A DNA stretch of 64,000 nt. It comes from an uncultured Mucilaginibacter sp. Lineage in GTDB: Bacteria > Bacteroidota > Bacteroidia > Sphingobacteriales > Sphingobacteriaceae. A program made the translations under genes and the position numbers. Each line of letters starts with the position of its first letter. Positions within the stretch are counted from its first letter, which is position 1. The stretch covers positions 1 through 64,000 of the forward strand of contig CAJYJH010000071.1 in NCBI GenBank assembly GCA_913775265.1, written 5' to 3'. The notes under the pieces were generated by a model. That model was not told the DNA's origin. It made no database searches and saw only the letters and a program-made list of their open reading frames with translations. This document shows, in pieces, positions 51,861-61,759 of the stretch.

Positions 51861-54800
51861 TTAATGAACTTCGGACAGAGTAGCTTCTTCAGTTTCTTCA
51901 GGTTGAGGTTTGCCGCCGATGCGTTCCTGTAAGGTTTGGAAGATGATGAACAGCACCGGTATTACAAACACACCGAATATTGTACCGATTAACATACCTC
52001 CAACAGCACCTGTACCAATTGACCTGTTACCCGCTGCACCTGCACCCGAGGCCAGCATCAGCGGCACCAAGCCTAAGATAAAGGCAAACGAAGTCATCAG
52101 AATAGGACGTAAACGGGCTACTGCACCGTCTACCGCCGCATTCACAATGCTTTCGCCTTCACGGCGGCGCGCTACCGAGAACTCCACAATCAGGATGGCG
52201 TTTTTAGCCAGCAATCCGATGAGCATAATCAGCGTGATTTGCAGGTAGATGTTGTTTTGTACACCAAAGAAGAAGGCGAAAACGAATGCACCGGCCAAAC
52301 CGATAGGTAGCGAAAGTAAAACGGCAAATGGCAGAATATAACTTTCGTACTGAGCGCTTAGCAAGAAGTATACGAATACCAGACACAGTGCAAAGATGAA
52401 CATGGTTTGGCTGCCACCCGAAATTTCCTCGCGGGTTAAACCCGAAAATTCGTATCCAAATCCTGCAGGCAGCGTTTTAGCGGCTACCTCGCGAATAGCA
52501 TTAATGGCATCGCCCGAGCTATAACCAGGTTTTGGTGCGCCGGTAACCGAGATAGAGGTAAACAAGTTAAAACGATTGATAGACTCCGGTCCGTAAACAC
52601 GTTTCAGGCTTACAAATTCTGATATTGGAGCCATTACGCCATCATTGGTGCGCACATATATGCCGTTTAGGCTTTCGGGCGTGCCGCGGTACGGTGCTGC
52701 AGCCTGGATCATCACCCGGTACTGTTTACCGAATTGATTAAAGTTAGAGGCATATAAACCACCGAAGTAACCTTGTAGAGTTCCTAAAACAGAGCTTACC
52801 GATATGTTTGCATCTTTACACTTAGGTACATTAACATCTACCTGAAACTGTGGAAAGTTGGTGTTGAAGAAGGTGGTAGCATACTGTATCTCAGGGCGCT
52901 GGCTTAGCGCGGCCAAAAACTTGCCGTTAATCTGGGCAAAGTTGTTAATATCTCCACCAGTTTTATCCTGCACCTGAAACTCAAAGCCGCTGCTGTTACC
53001 AAAGCCTTGAAGTGCAGGCGGTACGATGAACAGGATACGGGCACTTTTGATGCCGGCCGTCATGCCAAATAATTTACCGGTTACAGCATCAACAGTATGT
53101 TCTGCACCTTCGCGCTGGTCCCATGGTTTTAGTTTTATAAACACTACACCGTAAGAACCGCCTGCACCGCTCAATATACCCTGACCGGCTATACGAGTTG
53201 CCGATTCAACCTCTGGCATTTTTTGTATCATGTCGGCAACCTGGTTTACTACCTCGGTCGTACGTTCCAGTGATGATGCCGGCGGCAATGAAATATCACC
53301 GATGATAAAGCCCTGGTCTTCGTTAGGTACAAAGGCGCTTGGCGTGGTTTTAAGCAAGAACCAGAATAGTGCAGCAAACACCGCAATACCTGCAATAGCT
53401 ACCCATTTTTTTACTGCCAGAAAACTAACTGAACGCTTGTATTTTTGCGTAAGCGAGTCGAATGATGTATTGAAAGCGGTATAAAAACGCTGTAATAAGC
53501 CCGACTTATGGTGCTCGCCTTCTGGATGCGGTTTTAACAACAGCGCACACAAAGCAGGGCTTAAGGTTAACGCGTTAACGGCCGAAATCAAGATTGAAAT
53601 AGCCAGCGTTAAACCAAACTGCTTGTAAAATACACCCGACGACCCAGTAATAAATGAAACCGGAACGAATACCGCAGCCATTACTAAGGTAATAGAAATA
53701 ATAGCACTGCTGATTTCGCTCATGGCATCGGTAGTTGCTTTACGTGCCGATTTGACACCATGATCGAGCTTAGCATGTACTGCCTCCACCACCACAATGG
53801 CATCATCTACCACAATACCAATAGCTAACACCAAGGCAAACAGGGTAAGCAGATTAATGGTGAAACCAAACAACTGCAGGAAAAAGAAAGTACCGATAAT
53901 AGCCACCGGAACGGCAATAGCCGGGATCAGTGTGGAACGGAAGTCCTGTAAGAAAACGAATACCACAATAAAAACCAGCACAAAGGCTTCTACTAAAGTG
54001 TGAATTACTTTTTCGATAGATACATCCAAAAACTCGTTTGCGCTAAAGATCGGTATAACCTTGATACCTGCCGGGAAAGTTTTTGAGGCGGCCTCAATAG
54101 TTTGCTCACACTGCGCAATCATTTCGTGCGCGTTAGAACCTGCGGTCTGGAACACGGCTACTGCTATTGACGGGTTACCATTGGTTTCGGTATTGCTCGA
54201 GTAGCTTAATGAGCCTAATTCCACTTTGGCAATATCGCGCAGGCGCAGTAGCTGTCCGTTGTTGGCCGAACGGATCACGATGTTCTCAAATTCAGACGGA
54301 GATTTTAAGCGGCCTTTGTATTTTAATACGTACTCAAAAGATTGGCTGCTGTTTTCGCCAATTTTACCCGGAGCAGCTTCGATGTTTTGCTCGGCAAGTG
54401 CGGCGTTTACATCGTCAGGTATCAAACCATAAGTAGCCATTACGTCAGGCCTTAACCAGATCCGCATCGAGTATTCCTGTTGTCCGAATACGCTGGCTTC
54501 ACCTACACCGTTTACCCGTTTCAATTGAGGTAGCAGGTTGATGTTGGCATAATTTTGCAAAAAGGTCTGGTCGTAAGATTTGTTGGTACTTGCCATGGCA
54601 AATACCATAACCATACTGCTTTGCTGCTTAGCGGTAGTTACACCCGCTTTGGTAACTTCAGCAGGTAGTAACGGTGTAGCTTTAGATACCCGGTTTTGTA
54701 CGTTTACCGCAGCCAGATCGGGGTTGGTACCCAGTTTAAAATAAACGGTAATTTTAGCACTACCGTCATTACTGGCGGTCGAGGTCATGTAAGTCATGTT

Positions 54801-55019
54801 CTCAACACCGTTTATTTGTTCTTCGAGCGGAACAACAACGCTGTTCATAACCACGTCGGCATTAGCACCCTGGTATGATGCCGAAACTACCACCGTTGGC
54901 GGTGCAATTTCGGGATATTGGGATATAGGCAGGGTAGTTAAACCCAGTATACCCAGTATAACAATGATGACTGATATTACGGTTGATAATACCGGTCGTT
55001 CAATAAATTTACGTAACAT
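51861..55019 (-). CDS. RND efflux pump, HAE1 family
   Basis: The 1052-residue inner-membrane transporter has 12 TM helices. The N-terminus MLRKFIERPVLSTVISVIIVILG and GIVVDDAIVVVEAV (TM4 with the two proton-relay Asp residues, about 405) are typical of AcrB/MexB-type drug pumps. The NEDQGFIIG porter motif is at about 570. It forms a tripartite complex with the neighbouring adaptor and outer-membrane protein, driven by proton flow. Substrates cannot be read from sequence. Confidence 0.95.
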   Translation of the reverse strand: MLRKFIERPVLSTVISVIIVILGILGLTTLPISQYPEIAPPTVVVSASYQGANADVVMNSVVVPLEEQINGVENMTYMTSTASNDGSAKITVYFKLGTNPDLAAVNVQNRVSKATPLLPAEVTKAGVTTAKQQSSMVMVFAMASTNKSYDQTFLQNYANINLLPQLKRVNGVGEASVFGQQEYSMRIWLRPDVMATYGLIPDDVNAALAEQNIEAAPGKIGENSSQSFEYVLKYKGRLKSPSEFENIVIRSANNGQLLRLRDIAKVELGSLSYSSNTETNGNPSIAVAVFQTAGSNAHEMIAQCEQTIEAASKTFPAGIKVIPIFSANEFLDVSIEKVIHTLVEAFVLVFIVVFVFLQDFRSTLIPAIAVPVAIIGTFFFLQLFGFTINLLTLFALVLAIGIVVDDAIVVVEAVHAKLDHGVKSARKATTDAMSEISSAIISITLVMAAVFVPVSFITGSSGVFYKQFGLTLAISILISAVNALTLSPALCALLLKPHPEGEHHKSGLLQRFYTAFNTSFDSLTQKYKRSVSFLAVKKWVAIAGIAVFAALFWFLLKTTPSAFVPNEDQGFIIGDISLPPASSLERTTEVVNQVADMIQKMPEVESATRIAGQGILSGAGGSYGVVFIKLKPWDQREGAEHTVDAVTGKLFGMTAGIKSARILFIVPPALQGFGNSSGFEFQVQDKTGGDINNFAQINGKFLAALSQRPEIQYATTFFNTNFPQFQVDVNVPKCKDANISVSSVLGTLQGYFGGLYASNFNQFGKQYRVMIQAAAPYRGTPESLNGIYVRTNDGVMAPISEFVSLKRVYGPESINRFNLFTSISVTGAPKPGYSSGDAINAIREVAAKTLPAGFGYEFSGLTREEISGGSQTMFIFALCLVFVYFLLSAQYESYILPFAVLLSLPIGLAGAFVFAFFFGVQNNIYLQITLIMLIGLLAKNAILIVEFSVARRREGESIVNAAVDGAVARLRPILMTSFAFILGLVPLMLASGAGAAGNRSIGTGAVGGMLIGTIFGVFVIPVLFIIFQTLQERIGGKPQPEETEEATLSEVH

Positions 55020-55072
55020 TATAAAGTGTTATGTTGAAAGCCCTGCACACAAGTGCCAGGCTGTAAAAAGGA

Positions 55073-56248
55073 TTAGTTTAAGTCTTGGTACACTTTACCA
55101 TCGGCCTGCATATCAGGCTTAACGGCGGTACCGTCTTGCAAATTAGAAGTACCTTCCAAAATCACGGTATCACCGGCTTTCAGTCCGTTAGTAACCACAT
55201 AGTATTGTCCGGTAGCCAGGTCCATAATCTGTATTTCAGTATTTTTTACCTTACCACTGCCATCCACCACAAATACAAAACGCTTGCCTTGCAATTCGTA
55301 AGTTGCCTTTTGTGGGATTACAATTACATCTTTTAGATTTTGTGGAATACGCACGGTTGCGCTACCACCACTGCGAATTAACCTCATCGGGTTAGGAAAC
55401 GTAGCCCTGAAACTTGCTGAACCGGTTTGGGTATTAATTAAACCGCTTATGGTTTCTACCCGGCCTTTCTCAGGGTAGTTGCTGCCATCAGATAACAGTA
55501 ACGATACCGGAGGTAATTTACTTAACTTAGCCTCGAGCGTACGGCCTTCATAATGTCTCGAAAAATCAAGCAACTGTTTTTCGTTCAGCGAGAAGTAAGC
55601 GTAGATGTTGCCAATGTTAGATACCGTAGTTAATGGTTGCGCCGTATTGCTATTAACCAAACTACCTAATTTGTAAGGGATGGTACCCACCACGCCGTTA
55701 ACCGGGCTGGTTATGGTAGTGTATCCTAAATTAGTGCGCGAGTTAGCTAAGTTGGCTTTAGCTTGTTTTAAAGCTGCTTTGCGGGCTTGCAGTGTCAACT
55801 GGGCCGACTCTAACTCGTAATGACTGATAATGTCTTTTTCTACCAGTGGCTTGGTTTTATTTACCTGTAACTGGGCGGCATTAACGTCAGCCTCGGCACT
55901 GCTTACAGCTGCTGCCGAATTGTTAACATCCTGGGCGTATTGCGGAGCACTGATGCGGAACAGTACCTGGCCTTTTTTTACGGCCGAACCTTCGTCGATA
56001 TAAATATGGTCAATGTATCCGTCAATTTTCGGACGAATCTCGATGTTTTGTTGGCCTTGTAAAGTAGCAGGGTAGTCGCTGTTTAACGTAGCATTTCGTG
56101 GAGAAACTTTGAAAACTGGAAATGCTTGTACCGGCGGCGGACCACCGGCTGCGGGAGCTCCGCCTGCCTGCTGATTGCCGCCGCCACAGGCAGACAACAA
56201 CAATAGCGCAGAGCTTATTACGGTTGCAGATAATAGTCTGGTTTTCAT
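55073..56248 (-). CDS. RND efflux periplasmic adaptor (HlyD/AcrA family)
   Basis: From ATG 56248 the product has 391 residues; an upstream ATG at 56278 would add ten residues before the signal peptide and is less likely. It has a lipobox (LLLSAC), biotinyl-lipoyl halves (GYIDHIYIDEGSAVKKGQVLF and TSPVNGVVGTIPYKLGSLV), a hairpin of coiled helices between, and a beta-barrel/MP domain. It bridges the pump and the outer-membrane duct. First gene of the operon. Confidence 0.93.
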   Translation of the reverse strand: MKTRLLSATVISSALLLLSACGGGNQQAGGAPAAGGPPPVQAFPVFKVSPRNATLNSDYPATLQGQQNIEIRPKIDGYIDHIYIDEGSAVKKGQVLFRISAPQYAQDVNNSAAAVSSAEADVNAAQLQVNKTKPLVEKDIISHYELESAQLTLQARKAALKQAKANLANSRTNLGYTTITSPVNGVVGTIPYKLGSLVNSNTAQPLTTVSNIGNIYAYFSLNEKQLLDFSRHYEGRTLEAKLSKLPPVSLLLSDGSNYPEKGRVETISGLINTQTGSASFRATFPNPMRLIRSGGSATVRIPQNLKDVIVIPQKATYELQGKRFVFVVDGSGKVKNTEIQIMDLATGQYYVVTNGLKAGDTVILEGTSNLQDGTAVKPDMQADGKVYQDLN

Positions 56249-56307
56249 GAAAAGGGTGTTGTTAGAATATAAATACATGAGGGTTGTTGAACAGTTGATA
56301 ATTTAGT

Positions 56308-56323
56308 TTGACAATTTTGTCAA
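56308..56323. promoter_or_regulatory. Inverted repeat in front of the efflux operon
   Basis: TTGACAA-TT-TTGTCAA (perfect 7-base arms) lies 60-75 bases upstream of the adaptor ATG, between it and tetR. It is a natural TetR-type operator site over the promoter. Confidence 0.6.
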
Positions 56324-56340
56324 TTTTTGATCAAAAAAAA

Positions 56341-56952
56341 TTATTTGAATATCATGTCGCAAATCAGCTTTTTACGTTCGTTGATGATGTCTTTGAACTG
56401 ATCATCGGTTAAGTTGAAGAATTGCTTATATAATGGAGCTGTAATTAATGGGTACATCATCAGCGAAAACAAATTCATCATAAAATGTATGGGGTGCATC
56501 CGGGTAAGGTTGCCATTATCCATCTCTGTTTCTATTTGCTTTAAAAAAGTATTCACCTTAGTGTTCTTTTCTTCAAAGCATATTTGCGGACCGACTGAAT
56601 TAATTTGAGTAATTAAAAAGACCTCCTGATATGGGTAACGCATGGTTTGATCTAAAAAAACATCAATCATATGCTCTACCTTTTTCTTAAACGGCAAATC
56701 AGAGTTCATCACACTTTCCAGTCGGCCATTGGTTTCGCTCATGGCATCTTTAAACACTTGCTCAACCAGCTGGTCTTTTGAGCGAAAATAGTAATGCAAT
56801 AAAGTACGACTTACGCCAGCGGCATCGGCTATGTCTTGTGTAGTAGAGTGTAGTTTACCTTCTACAAAATACACACGTTTAGCAGTCTCTATAATCAACT
56901 TTTCGGTACTGTTATCTTTAATTCCCATCGATTTTACAAAAATGTCAAACAT
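56341..56952 (-). CDS. TetR-family regulator of the efflux operon
   Basis: From ATG 56952 the product has 203 residues. A GTG at 56994 would add 14 but lies within a palindrome. Residues about 8-55 are a TetR HTH: STEKLIIETAKRVYFVEGKLHSTTQDIADAAGVSRTLLHYYFRSKDQLV. The rest is a helical ligand-binding/dimer domain. It lies 93 bases upstream of the adaptor gene on the same strand and probably represses the pump until a substrate binds. Confidence 0.9.
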   Translation of the reverse strand: MFDIFVKSMGIKDNSTEKLIIETAKRVYFVEGKLHSTTQDIADAAGVSRTLLHYYFRSKDQLVEQVFKDAMSETNGRLESVMNSDLPFKKKVEHMIDVFLDQTMRYPYQEVFLITQINSVGPQICFEEKNTKVNTFLKQIETEMDNGNLTRMHPIHFMMNLFSLMMYPLITAPLYKQFFNLTDDQFKDIINERKKLICDMIFK

Positions 56953-56980
56953 TTTTGATAAATGAAGTTTTCCATCATTC

Positions 56981-57013
56981 AAATGTTCATTCACAACTGA
57001 AAAATGAACATTT
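56981..57013. promoter_or_regulatory. Autoregulatory palindrome upstream of tetR
   Basis: AAATGTTCATT and AATGAACATTT are perfect 11-base arms separated by 11 bases, just upstream of the ATG used for tetR. It differs from the TTGACAA site in front of the efflux genes. Confidence 0.6.
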
Positions 57014-57139
57014 GGTGACTTTTAGAATGATATTTGGTAGGATAAATCTAATTTATTACAAATATGACAATACCCGAATTTGCAGCTACAAACAAACTAT
57101 TTATACTGGATAGTGTTAATCAATCAAACATCTATCACC

Positions 57140-57349
57140 ATGAATAATTTTTTTAGAGCACTTATTGCCGGATACGGGGCAAAGAAGTTAGGCGGCGGTT
57201 GCCTTTCTACTATCGTTATATTTATCGTTATTTACACCTTGTTAGGTAAGTGTAATGATTCGCCCCGTGCTGCTATGCATCCGCAAAATATGAAAGGCAC
57301 CAGTACACACGCTATGGTTTACACACCTGTTCAGAAAGTAAATCGTTAA
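57140..57349 (+). CDS. Small hypothetical membrane protein (69 aa)
   Basis: From ATG 57140 (an upstream ATG at 57080 would add 20 residues) the product begins MNNFFRALIAGYGAKKLGGG and has one TM helix (GCLSTIVIFIVIYTLLGKC). Bacteroidota genomes often encode such small AKKLGGG-type membrane proteins, but no function is known. It is divergent from tetR. Confidence 0.65.
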   Translation: MNNFFRALIAGYGAKKLGGGCLSTIVIFIVIYTLLGKCNDSPRAAMHPQNMKGTSTHAMVYTPVQKVNR

Positions 57350-57401
57350 GCTATTGTACAATATATACGCATAAGCTAAAACAAGCTTTGTTTTAAGTAC
57401 T

Positions 57402-57448
57402 CAAGCCGGATTAGGATGAATGATTTGCGTTCATCTTAATCCGGCTTG
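57402..57448 (+). terminator. Terminator after the small membrane protein gene
   Basis: CAAGCCGGATTAGGATGAA and TTCATCTTAATCCGGCTTG form a 19-bp stem (one wobble) with a 9-base loop, followed by TTTGTG. Bases 57449-57699 hold the promoter of the kinase gene and nothing else recognised. Confidence 0.82.
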
Positions 57449-57699
57449 TTTGTGTACTGATTATACTTAATGACGGTAATAGTTCAAATTGTGGTTTGGG
57501 CCAGATGCAGCATTGCATCTTAAATTTTCGGGCTTCACCATTTCCATAATTATTGATTGATAAAATAATGCAATTAGGTTAATTTGTGGCTTCAAAATCG
57601 GGTATAGCAATACATCTGTTTATCCGGTTTATACAGGGTGTACTTAGTTGCCATTGTCTCCGTTTTAAAAGGAGATGATTAATCATCAACACAGAATCA

Positions 57700-59121
57700 A
57701 TGAGTAAAATATTTACGATAACGGAGGGTTTAGAAAACTTAGGTGCTTTGCGCACGGGTGGACAGGGCTCGGTGTACAAAGGTAAACGTCAGGGTACGCT
57801 ATATTCGGCTATTAAGTTATTGCCTACGCCCATTATGAGCGAAAGCGAGGATGATCGCGGCTACCGTAACTACCAGAGCGAGGTGGCCAAGCTGCAAAAG
57901 GTTAACGAGCAGCCTAACCCGCACGTGGTTAAAATCCGCAGCTTTGGTCTGACAGACAGCGGTTCGTTTCCGTTTATCGAGATGGAATACATTGAAGGGC
58001 CTGAACTGAGCGAACTGCTACAACCACCACATGACCCTGTGTTCAGCCTAAAAGAACTCATCAAGGTGGCCGACCAACTGGCCGATGCTCTGGCACATTG
58101 CCACAAAGTAGGTGTTAAGCATGGCGACATTAAAAGCAATAACGTAAAGTATAACATCCATACCGGGAACTATGTACTGCTTGACTTTGGTTTGGCCATT
58201 TTAACCGACGAGCAGCGCCGCAGCTCGGTGAGGCATGCAGGAGCTATCGAATTTATGGCCCCCGAGCAGCACGAAGGCGGGCAAATGCTGCCGCAAACTG
58301 ATGTTTACAGCTATGGCGTGATTTTATATGAACTGCTGGCAGGCGAGGTGCCTTTTGCTTTGACCGGCAACAGTGAAACAGGCAGAAACGCCGTGATGCT
58401 GGCACATCTGGAGCAGGCCATACCCGACCCGATTGCCCGGCGCGAGCAAAAACTACCAGCAGCATGGAGCGCAGAAAAACGTCGCCAGGAAATGCAGGTG
58501 CCGCATTGGCTACTACAATTGATAGCTAAATGTTTGGAGAAAGATCCTAACCTGAGATATCGCGATGGATTGGAGCTACAACAAGCCTTGACTGATGGCA
58601 GCCTGATGGCTAATACACCTTACTTAACTACCCCACAGCCGCAAAATGTGCCTGATGTAAGCACGGCCCTGCAAGACGAAAACCAGCGTTTGCAAAACCA
58701 GGTATTGGTATTACAACAACAGATAGAGAACACACCTAAAGTTGAGCAGGAAGATGACGGTTCGAATGTAACACTGTCTAAGCCGTTGTTTTTTCTGTTT
58801 ATAACGCTGTTGGTACTGTTTATGGGCTTTTCGGTTTATTCAGCGTTTTTTAAACGCGAGCCTGTACCTGAAGTTACCGAACAGGGTAGTAATACCGACA
58901 CCACACAAATACCGACAGACACCGGGGCGGTTAGTCAGCCGCAAAATTCTTATAATCCCGATAGTGTAAGTGATGCCGTGATGCGTAAGCGCAGAAGAGA
59001 TTCGATTATACAAAGCGGTATTGACAGTGTTAGGCGCGCTACCCAAAAAGCTATAGAAGAAAGCAGGGCGAGAGATAGTGCCAATACACAAACCGACACT
59101 ACCCAAAGCCCTGAAGAATAA
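57700..59121 (+). CDS. Ser/Thr protein kinase, membrane anchored
   Basis: The 473-residue PknB-like kinase has a Gly-rich loop GGQGSVYKG (about 20), the ATP Lys in AIKLL (about 41), catalytic HGDIKSNN (about 147), DFGLA (about 166) and MAPEQ. A coiled-coil-like stretch (about 325-345) is followed by a TM helix (LFFLFITLLVLFMGFSVYSAFF, about 365-385) and a 85-residue Thr/Gln/Asp-rich extracytoplasmic tail without PASTA repeats. It heads a cluster with FHA-like, PP2C and RodA genes. Confidence 0.92.
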   Translation: MSKIFTITEGLENLGALRTGGQGSVYKGKRQGTLYSAIKLLPTPIMSESEDDRGYRNYQSEVAKLQKVNEQPNPHVVKIRSFGLTDSGSFPFIEMEYIEGPELSELLQPPHDPVFSLKELIKVADQLADALAHCHKVGVKHGDIKSNNVKYNIHTGNYVLLDFGLAILTDEQRRSSVRHAGAIEFMAPEQHEGGQMLPQTDVYSYGVILYELLAGEVPFALTGNSETGRNAVMLAHLEQAIPDPIARREQKLPAAWSAEKRRQEMQVPHWLLQLIAKCLEKDPNLRYRDGLELQQALTDGSLMANTPYLTTPQPQNVPDVSTALQDENQRLQNQVLVLQQQIENTPKVEQEDDGSNVTLSKPLFFLFITLLVLFMGFSVYSAFFKREPVPEVTEQGSNTDTTQIPTDTGAVSQPQNSYNPDSVSDAVMRKRRRDSIIQSGIDSVRRATQKAIEESRARDSANTQTDTTQSPEE

Positions 59122-59241
59122 TTTTAGCCTAACTGATTAAACAGAACTGAGTGTAAGCAATTATGAAAGCAGCCCGCAAACATCTGCACAGATTTGCCTG
59201 TTCTGCTACTTCGTAATTGCCAAGCACCGTAACTTACTTTT

Positions 59242-60207
59242 ATGGAAACCAAACCTAATTTCTGGCAGCGTATAGGTATACAAGATTGGTTTTTAACCAA
59301 CGAAAGCCAGCCTGTTGCAAATGAAGCTCCGGCTCTTACGCCCGAAGTGGTCTATAAATATATTGTCGAAAAATTTCAGGAGTCGATCAGCGAATTGTCG
59401 TTTGCCGGTCGGGTAGTTTTTTACCACGAGTTCATCATTAGCTTTAATGCCGACGATTACCGCGAGTTTAACGATAATAAGCAAGGCATCATTGGCCTGA
59501 TTGTGCAGGAATGTGTGAAGAAATTTTACGAAATATTGAAAGGTTACCGCGAAGCCGGAAAAACCGTGGAGCCCTCCGGCTCCAAGTGGGTTTTCCGGGT
59601 GGTTACACATCCCGACTATGCACGCGGCGATAAAGGCTTTATCGGAAAATTACTGCCGGATAGCGGTACACCGCAAAAAAAGGAAGAAAACCTCCGCGTC
59701 ACCTTCATCCCACGGCAAACCGGTATAGCACAAACTTTTGATGTGAACCAGGAAGTACTGAGCGGGTTTACTTATTACAGCGATGGCTATTTTGAAATAC
59801 CATACGAAGAGCAACTGGAGTTTGATGCCAAAGAAGTTGAGGATAGCAAACCGGGGCAGGCCGTAATAGGCCGCCTGGAAACCATTATTCCCGACAAACA
59901 GTTTGCCGGTAAAAAGGTAGAATACCTGATGAAAAGTGAGGAGATTATTGTTACCGGCAAAGAAGAAACCCGCGAAGGCGACGAAATATTTAAGATACCA
60001 TCTGATTGGGTAAGCGTTCCGCACCTGTATATCCGCTTTAATAAGGCTGATGGAAAGTTTTACCTGGCATCATTTGGCGAAATGACAACACTAAACGAAA
60101 ACCTGATACAACGCAGCGACATCAATGCTCCGGTTTGGGTTGAATTACCGGTTAACTCGCGGATGTTGCTGAATGGTATTATTGGTTTAAACCTTTTCAA
60201 AGCTTAA
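59242..60207 (+). CDS. FHA-like protein
   Basis: The 321-residue soluble protein has an N-terminal alpha-beta domain (about 30-130) resembling the front part of FhaA-type proteins, a beta-rich middle, and a C-terminal region (about 225-321) that looks like a FHA phosphothreonine-binding fold, with VSVPHLYIRFNKADGKFYLASFG in the place of the usual S-x-x-H strand. The FHA call is by context and pattern, not strong motif. It lies between the kinase and the PP2C gene and would read phosphorylation. Confidence 0.6.
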   Translation: METKPNFWQRIGIQDWFLTNESQPVANEAPALTPEVVYKYIVEKFQESISELSFAGRVVFYHEFIISFNADDYREFNDNKQGIIGLIVQECVKKFYEILKGYREAGKTVEPSGSKWVFRVVTHPDYARGDKGFIGKLLPDSGTPQKKEENLRVTFIPRQTGIAQTFDVNQEVLSGFTYYSDGYFEIPYEEQLEFDAKEVEDSKPGQAVIGRLETIIPDKQFAGKKVEYLMKSEEIIVTGKEETREGDEIFKIPSDWVSVPHLYIRFNKADGKFYLASFGEMTTLNENLIQRSDINAPVWVELPVNSRMLLNGIIGLNLFKA

Positions 60208-60210
60208 TGT

Positions 60211-60309
60211 ATGTCGCAAATATTATCGGTTAGCTTATTAGTGATGGTAGTTGCTTTGTTGGGCACTCATTTTTTTGACATCAAAAATTCAGGAAAACGC
60301 AATGGCTGA
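60211..60309 (+). CDS. 32-aa TM peptide overlapping the PP2C start
   Basis: ATG 60211 to TGA 60309 encodes MSQILSVSLLVMVVALLGTH and 12 further residues, essentially one TM helix. Its end overlaps the PP2C ATG (60302) by 8 bases, and it begins 4 bases after the FHA gene. It may be a tiny membrane protein or a coupling device. Confidence 0.45.
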   Translation: MSQILSVSLLVMVVALLGTHFFDIKNSGKRNG

Positions 60310-61759
60310 AAATTATTTTGGACTAACCGATACCGGCAGGGTACGGGACAATAACGAAGATACCTTTGTTGCCCAACAAACCGCTAACGGATTAATTGTA
60401 GCCTGCGTAATTGATGGCGTTGGCGGCTACCACGGCGGCGAAGTAGCAGCCGAAATTGCCCGGGAGGAAGTGATTGCGCAAATGGATCGTACCCGCGGCG
60501 ACATCATTTCGGGCATGGCAGCGGCTTTTAAACAAGCCAGCAAAAACATATACCAACGGCGTAAAGAAGAAAAAGAACTGGAGAGCATGGCCTGCGTTGC
60601 TACCCTGGCCGTGGTAGATATTGAAACCAACCAGTTTTACTATGCTCATGTGGGCGACACGCGGTTATACCTGCTGCGCGATGGCTCACTGGTTAAAATT
60701 ACCAAAGATCACTCCTTTGTAGGTTTTTTGGAAGATTCGGGCCGGTTAACGGAAAGCGCCGCCATGAGTCACCCCAAACGGAATGAAATTAATAAAGCTT
60801 TGGGCTTTGATATGGCCATTGCTACCGACGAAAGTTATATTGAAACCGGTCAGTCGCCGTTTTTGCCCGGCGATACCTTGCTGTTATGCAGCGATGGTCT
60901 GACAGATCTAGTAGACAAGGAAGCAATGACCCGGATTGTTACACAAAAAACATCGTTGGAGCAAAAGGCTGTTGAATTAGTAGAGGCAGCCAATCACGCC
61001 GGTGGCAAAGACAACATCACGGTAGTGCTGGTGCAAAACGACAAAACATCGCAAAAAACGGTAGCAAGGATGCCGGCAAGCCCGGTTAAAAAAAAAGAGA
61101 CGGTAAATAAGCCTGATACCATCATCAGCAGAACAACTGAAACTGCGGCTGCACCGCAGGCAGCAATGCCGGCAGCTGTTGAAGTTAAAAGGAGCAGTAG
61201 TTGGACACTGATTTTTGGTTTGCTCAGTTTAATCTTTTTGGGTACAACGGTTTGGCTCTACATGCAATTGAATGGCAAGCAAAACCAGCAACTACCTCTG
61301 TCTGATAACGCTGCAGCTCGGCAACCCGGGGCCATGCAAATCAAATTGCAAGATGCCATCAATTCGGTTGAAGGGGATACGCTTACGCTGTCCGACACTG
61401 CTTACAAAACACCCATACTCATTAGCGATAGTTTGACTATTGATAAAGATACTTTGTACATCAAAACCAAAGGGAACATTCGCTTACAGCGCGACTCGGC
61501 ATATAGCGGTCCGGGGCTCATACTTAACCAAACGTGTAAGTGCCTCGTGATTGATGGCTTACAGCTGCAGGATTTTAACATAGGTATAGCTTTGCAGAAT
61601 ACAGCGTTAGAGTTGCGGGGCGTTCAGTTTATCAATTGCATGCAGCCTGTAAGTAATGCTTACTTATTCAATAACGACAAACGCATTACTGCTAAAATTC
61701 TGCGTGTTAGTTTCCGGGCCGATTCTTTAACTACTGCAAAGCCTAATGGAAACAAATAA
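60302..61759 (+). CDS. PP2C Ser/Thr phosphatase with TM segment
   Basis: From ATG 60302 the product has 485 residues. An upstream in-frame codon at 60251 is not preferred. PP2C motifs at 1-245: VRDNNEDTF, CVIDGVGGYHGGEVAA, YAHVGDTRLY, LLLCSDGLTDLV and GGKDNITVVLV. A linker follows, then a TM helix (WTLIFGLLSLIFLGTTVWLY, about 300-320) and a beta-helix-like C-terminal domain with repeats of LRDSAY/IDGLQLQDF type. It overlaps the RodA gene by 14 bases. It would reverse the kinase. Confidence 0.93.
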   Translation: MAENYFGLTDTGRVRDNNEDTFVAQQTANGLIVACVIDGVGGYHGGEVAAEIAREEVIAQMDRTRGDIISGMAAAFKQASKNIYQRRKEEKELESMACVATLAVVDIETNQFYYAHVGDTRLYLLRDGSLVKITKDHSFVGFLEDSGRLTESAAMSHPKRNEINKALGFDMAIATDESYIETGQSPFLPGDTLLLCSDGLTDLVDKEAMTRIVTQKTSLEQKAVELVEAANHAGGKDNITVVLVQNDKTSQKTVARMPASPVKKKETVNKPDTIISRTTETAAAPQAAMPAAVEVKRSSSWTLIFGLLSLIFLGTTVWLYMQLNGKQNQQLPLSDNAAARQPGAMQIKLQDAINSVEGDTLTLSDTAYKTPILISDSLTIDKDTLYIKTKGNIRLQRDSAYSGPGLILNQTCKCLVIDGLQLQDFNIGIALQNTALELRGVQFINCMQPVSNAYLFNNDKRITAKILRVSFRADSLTTAKPNGNK

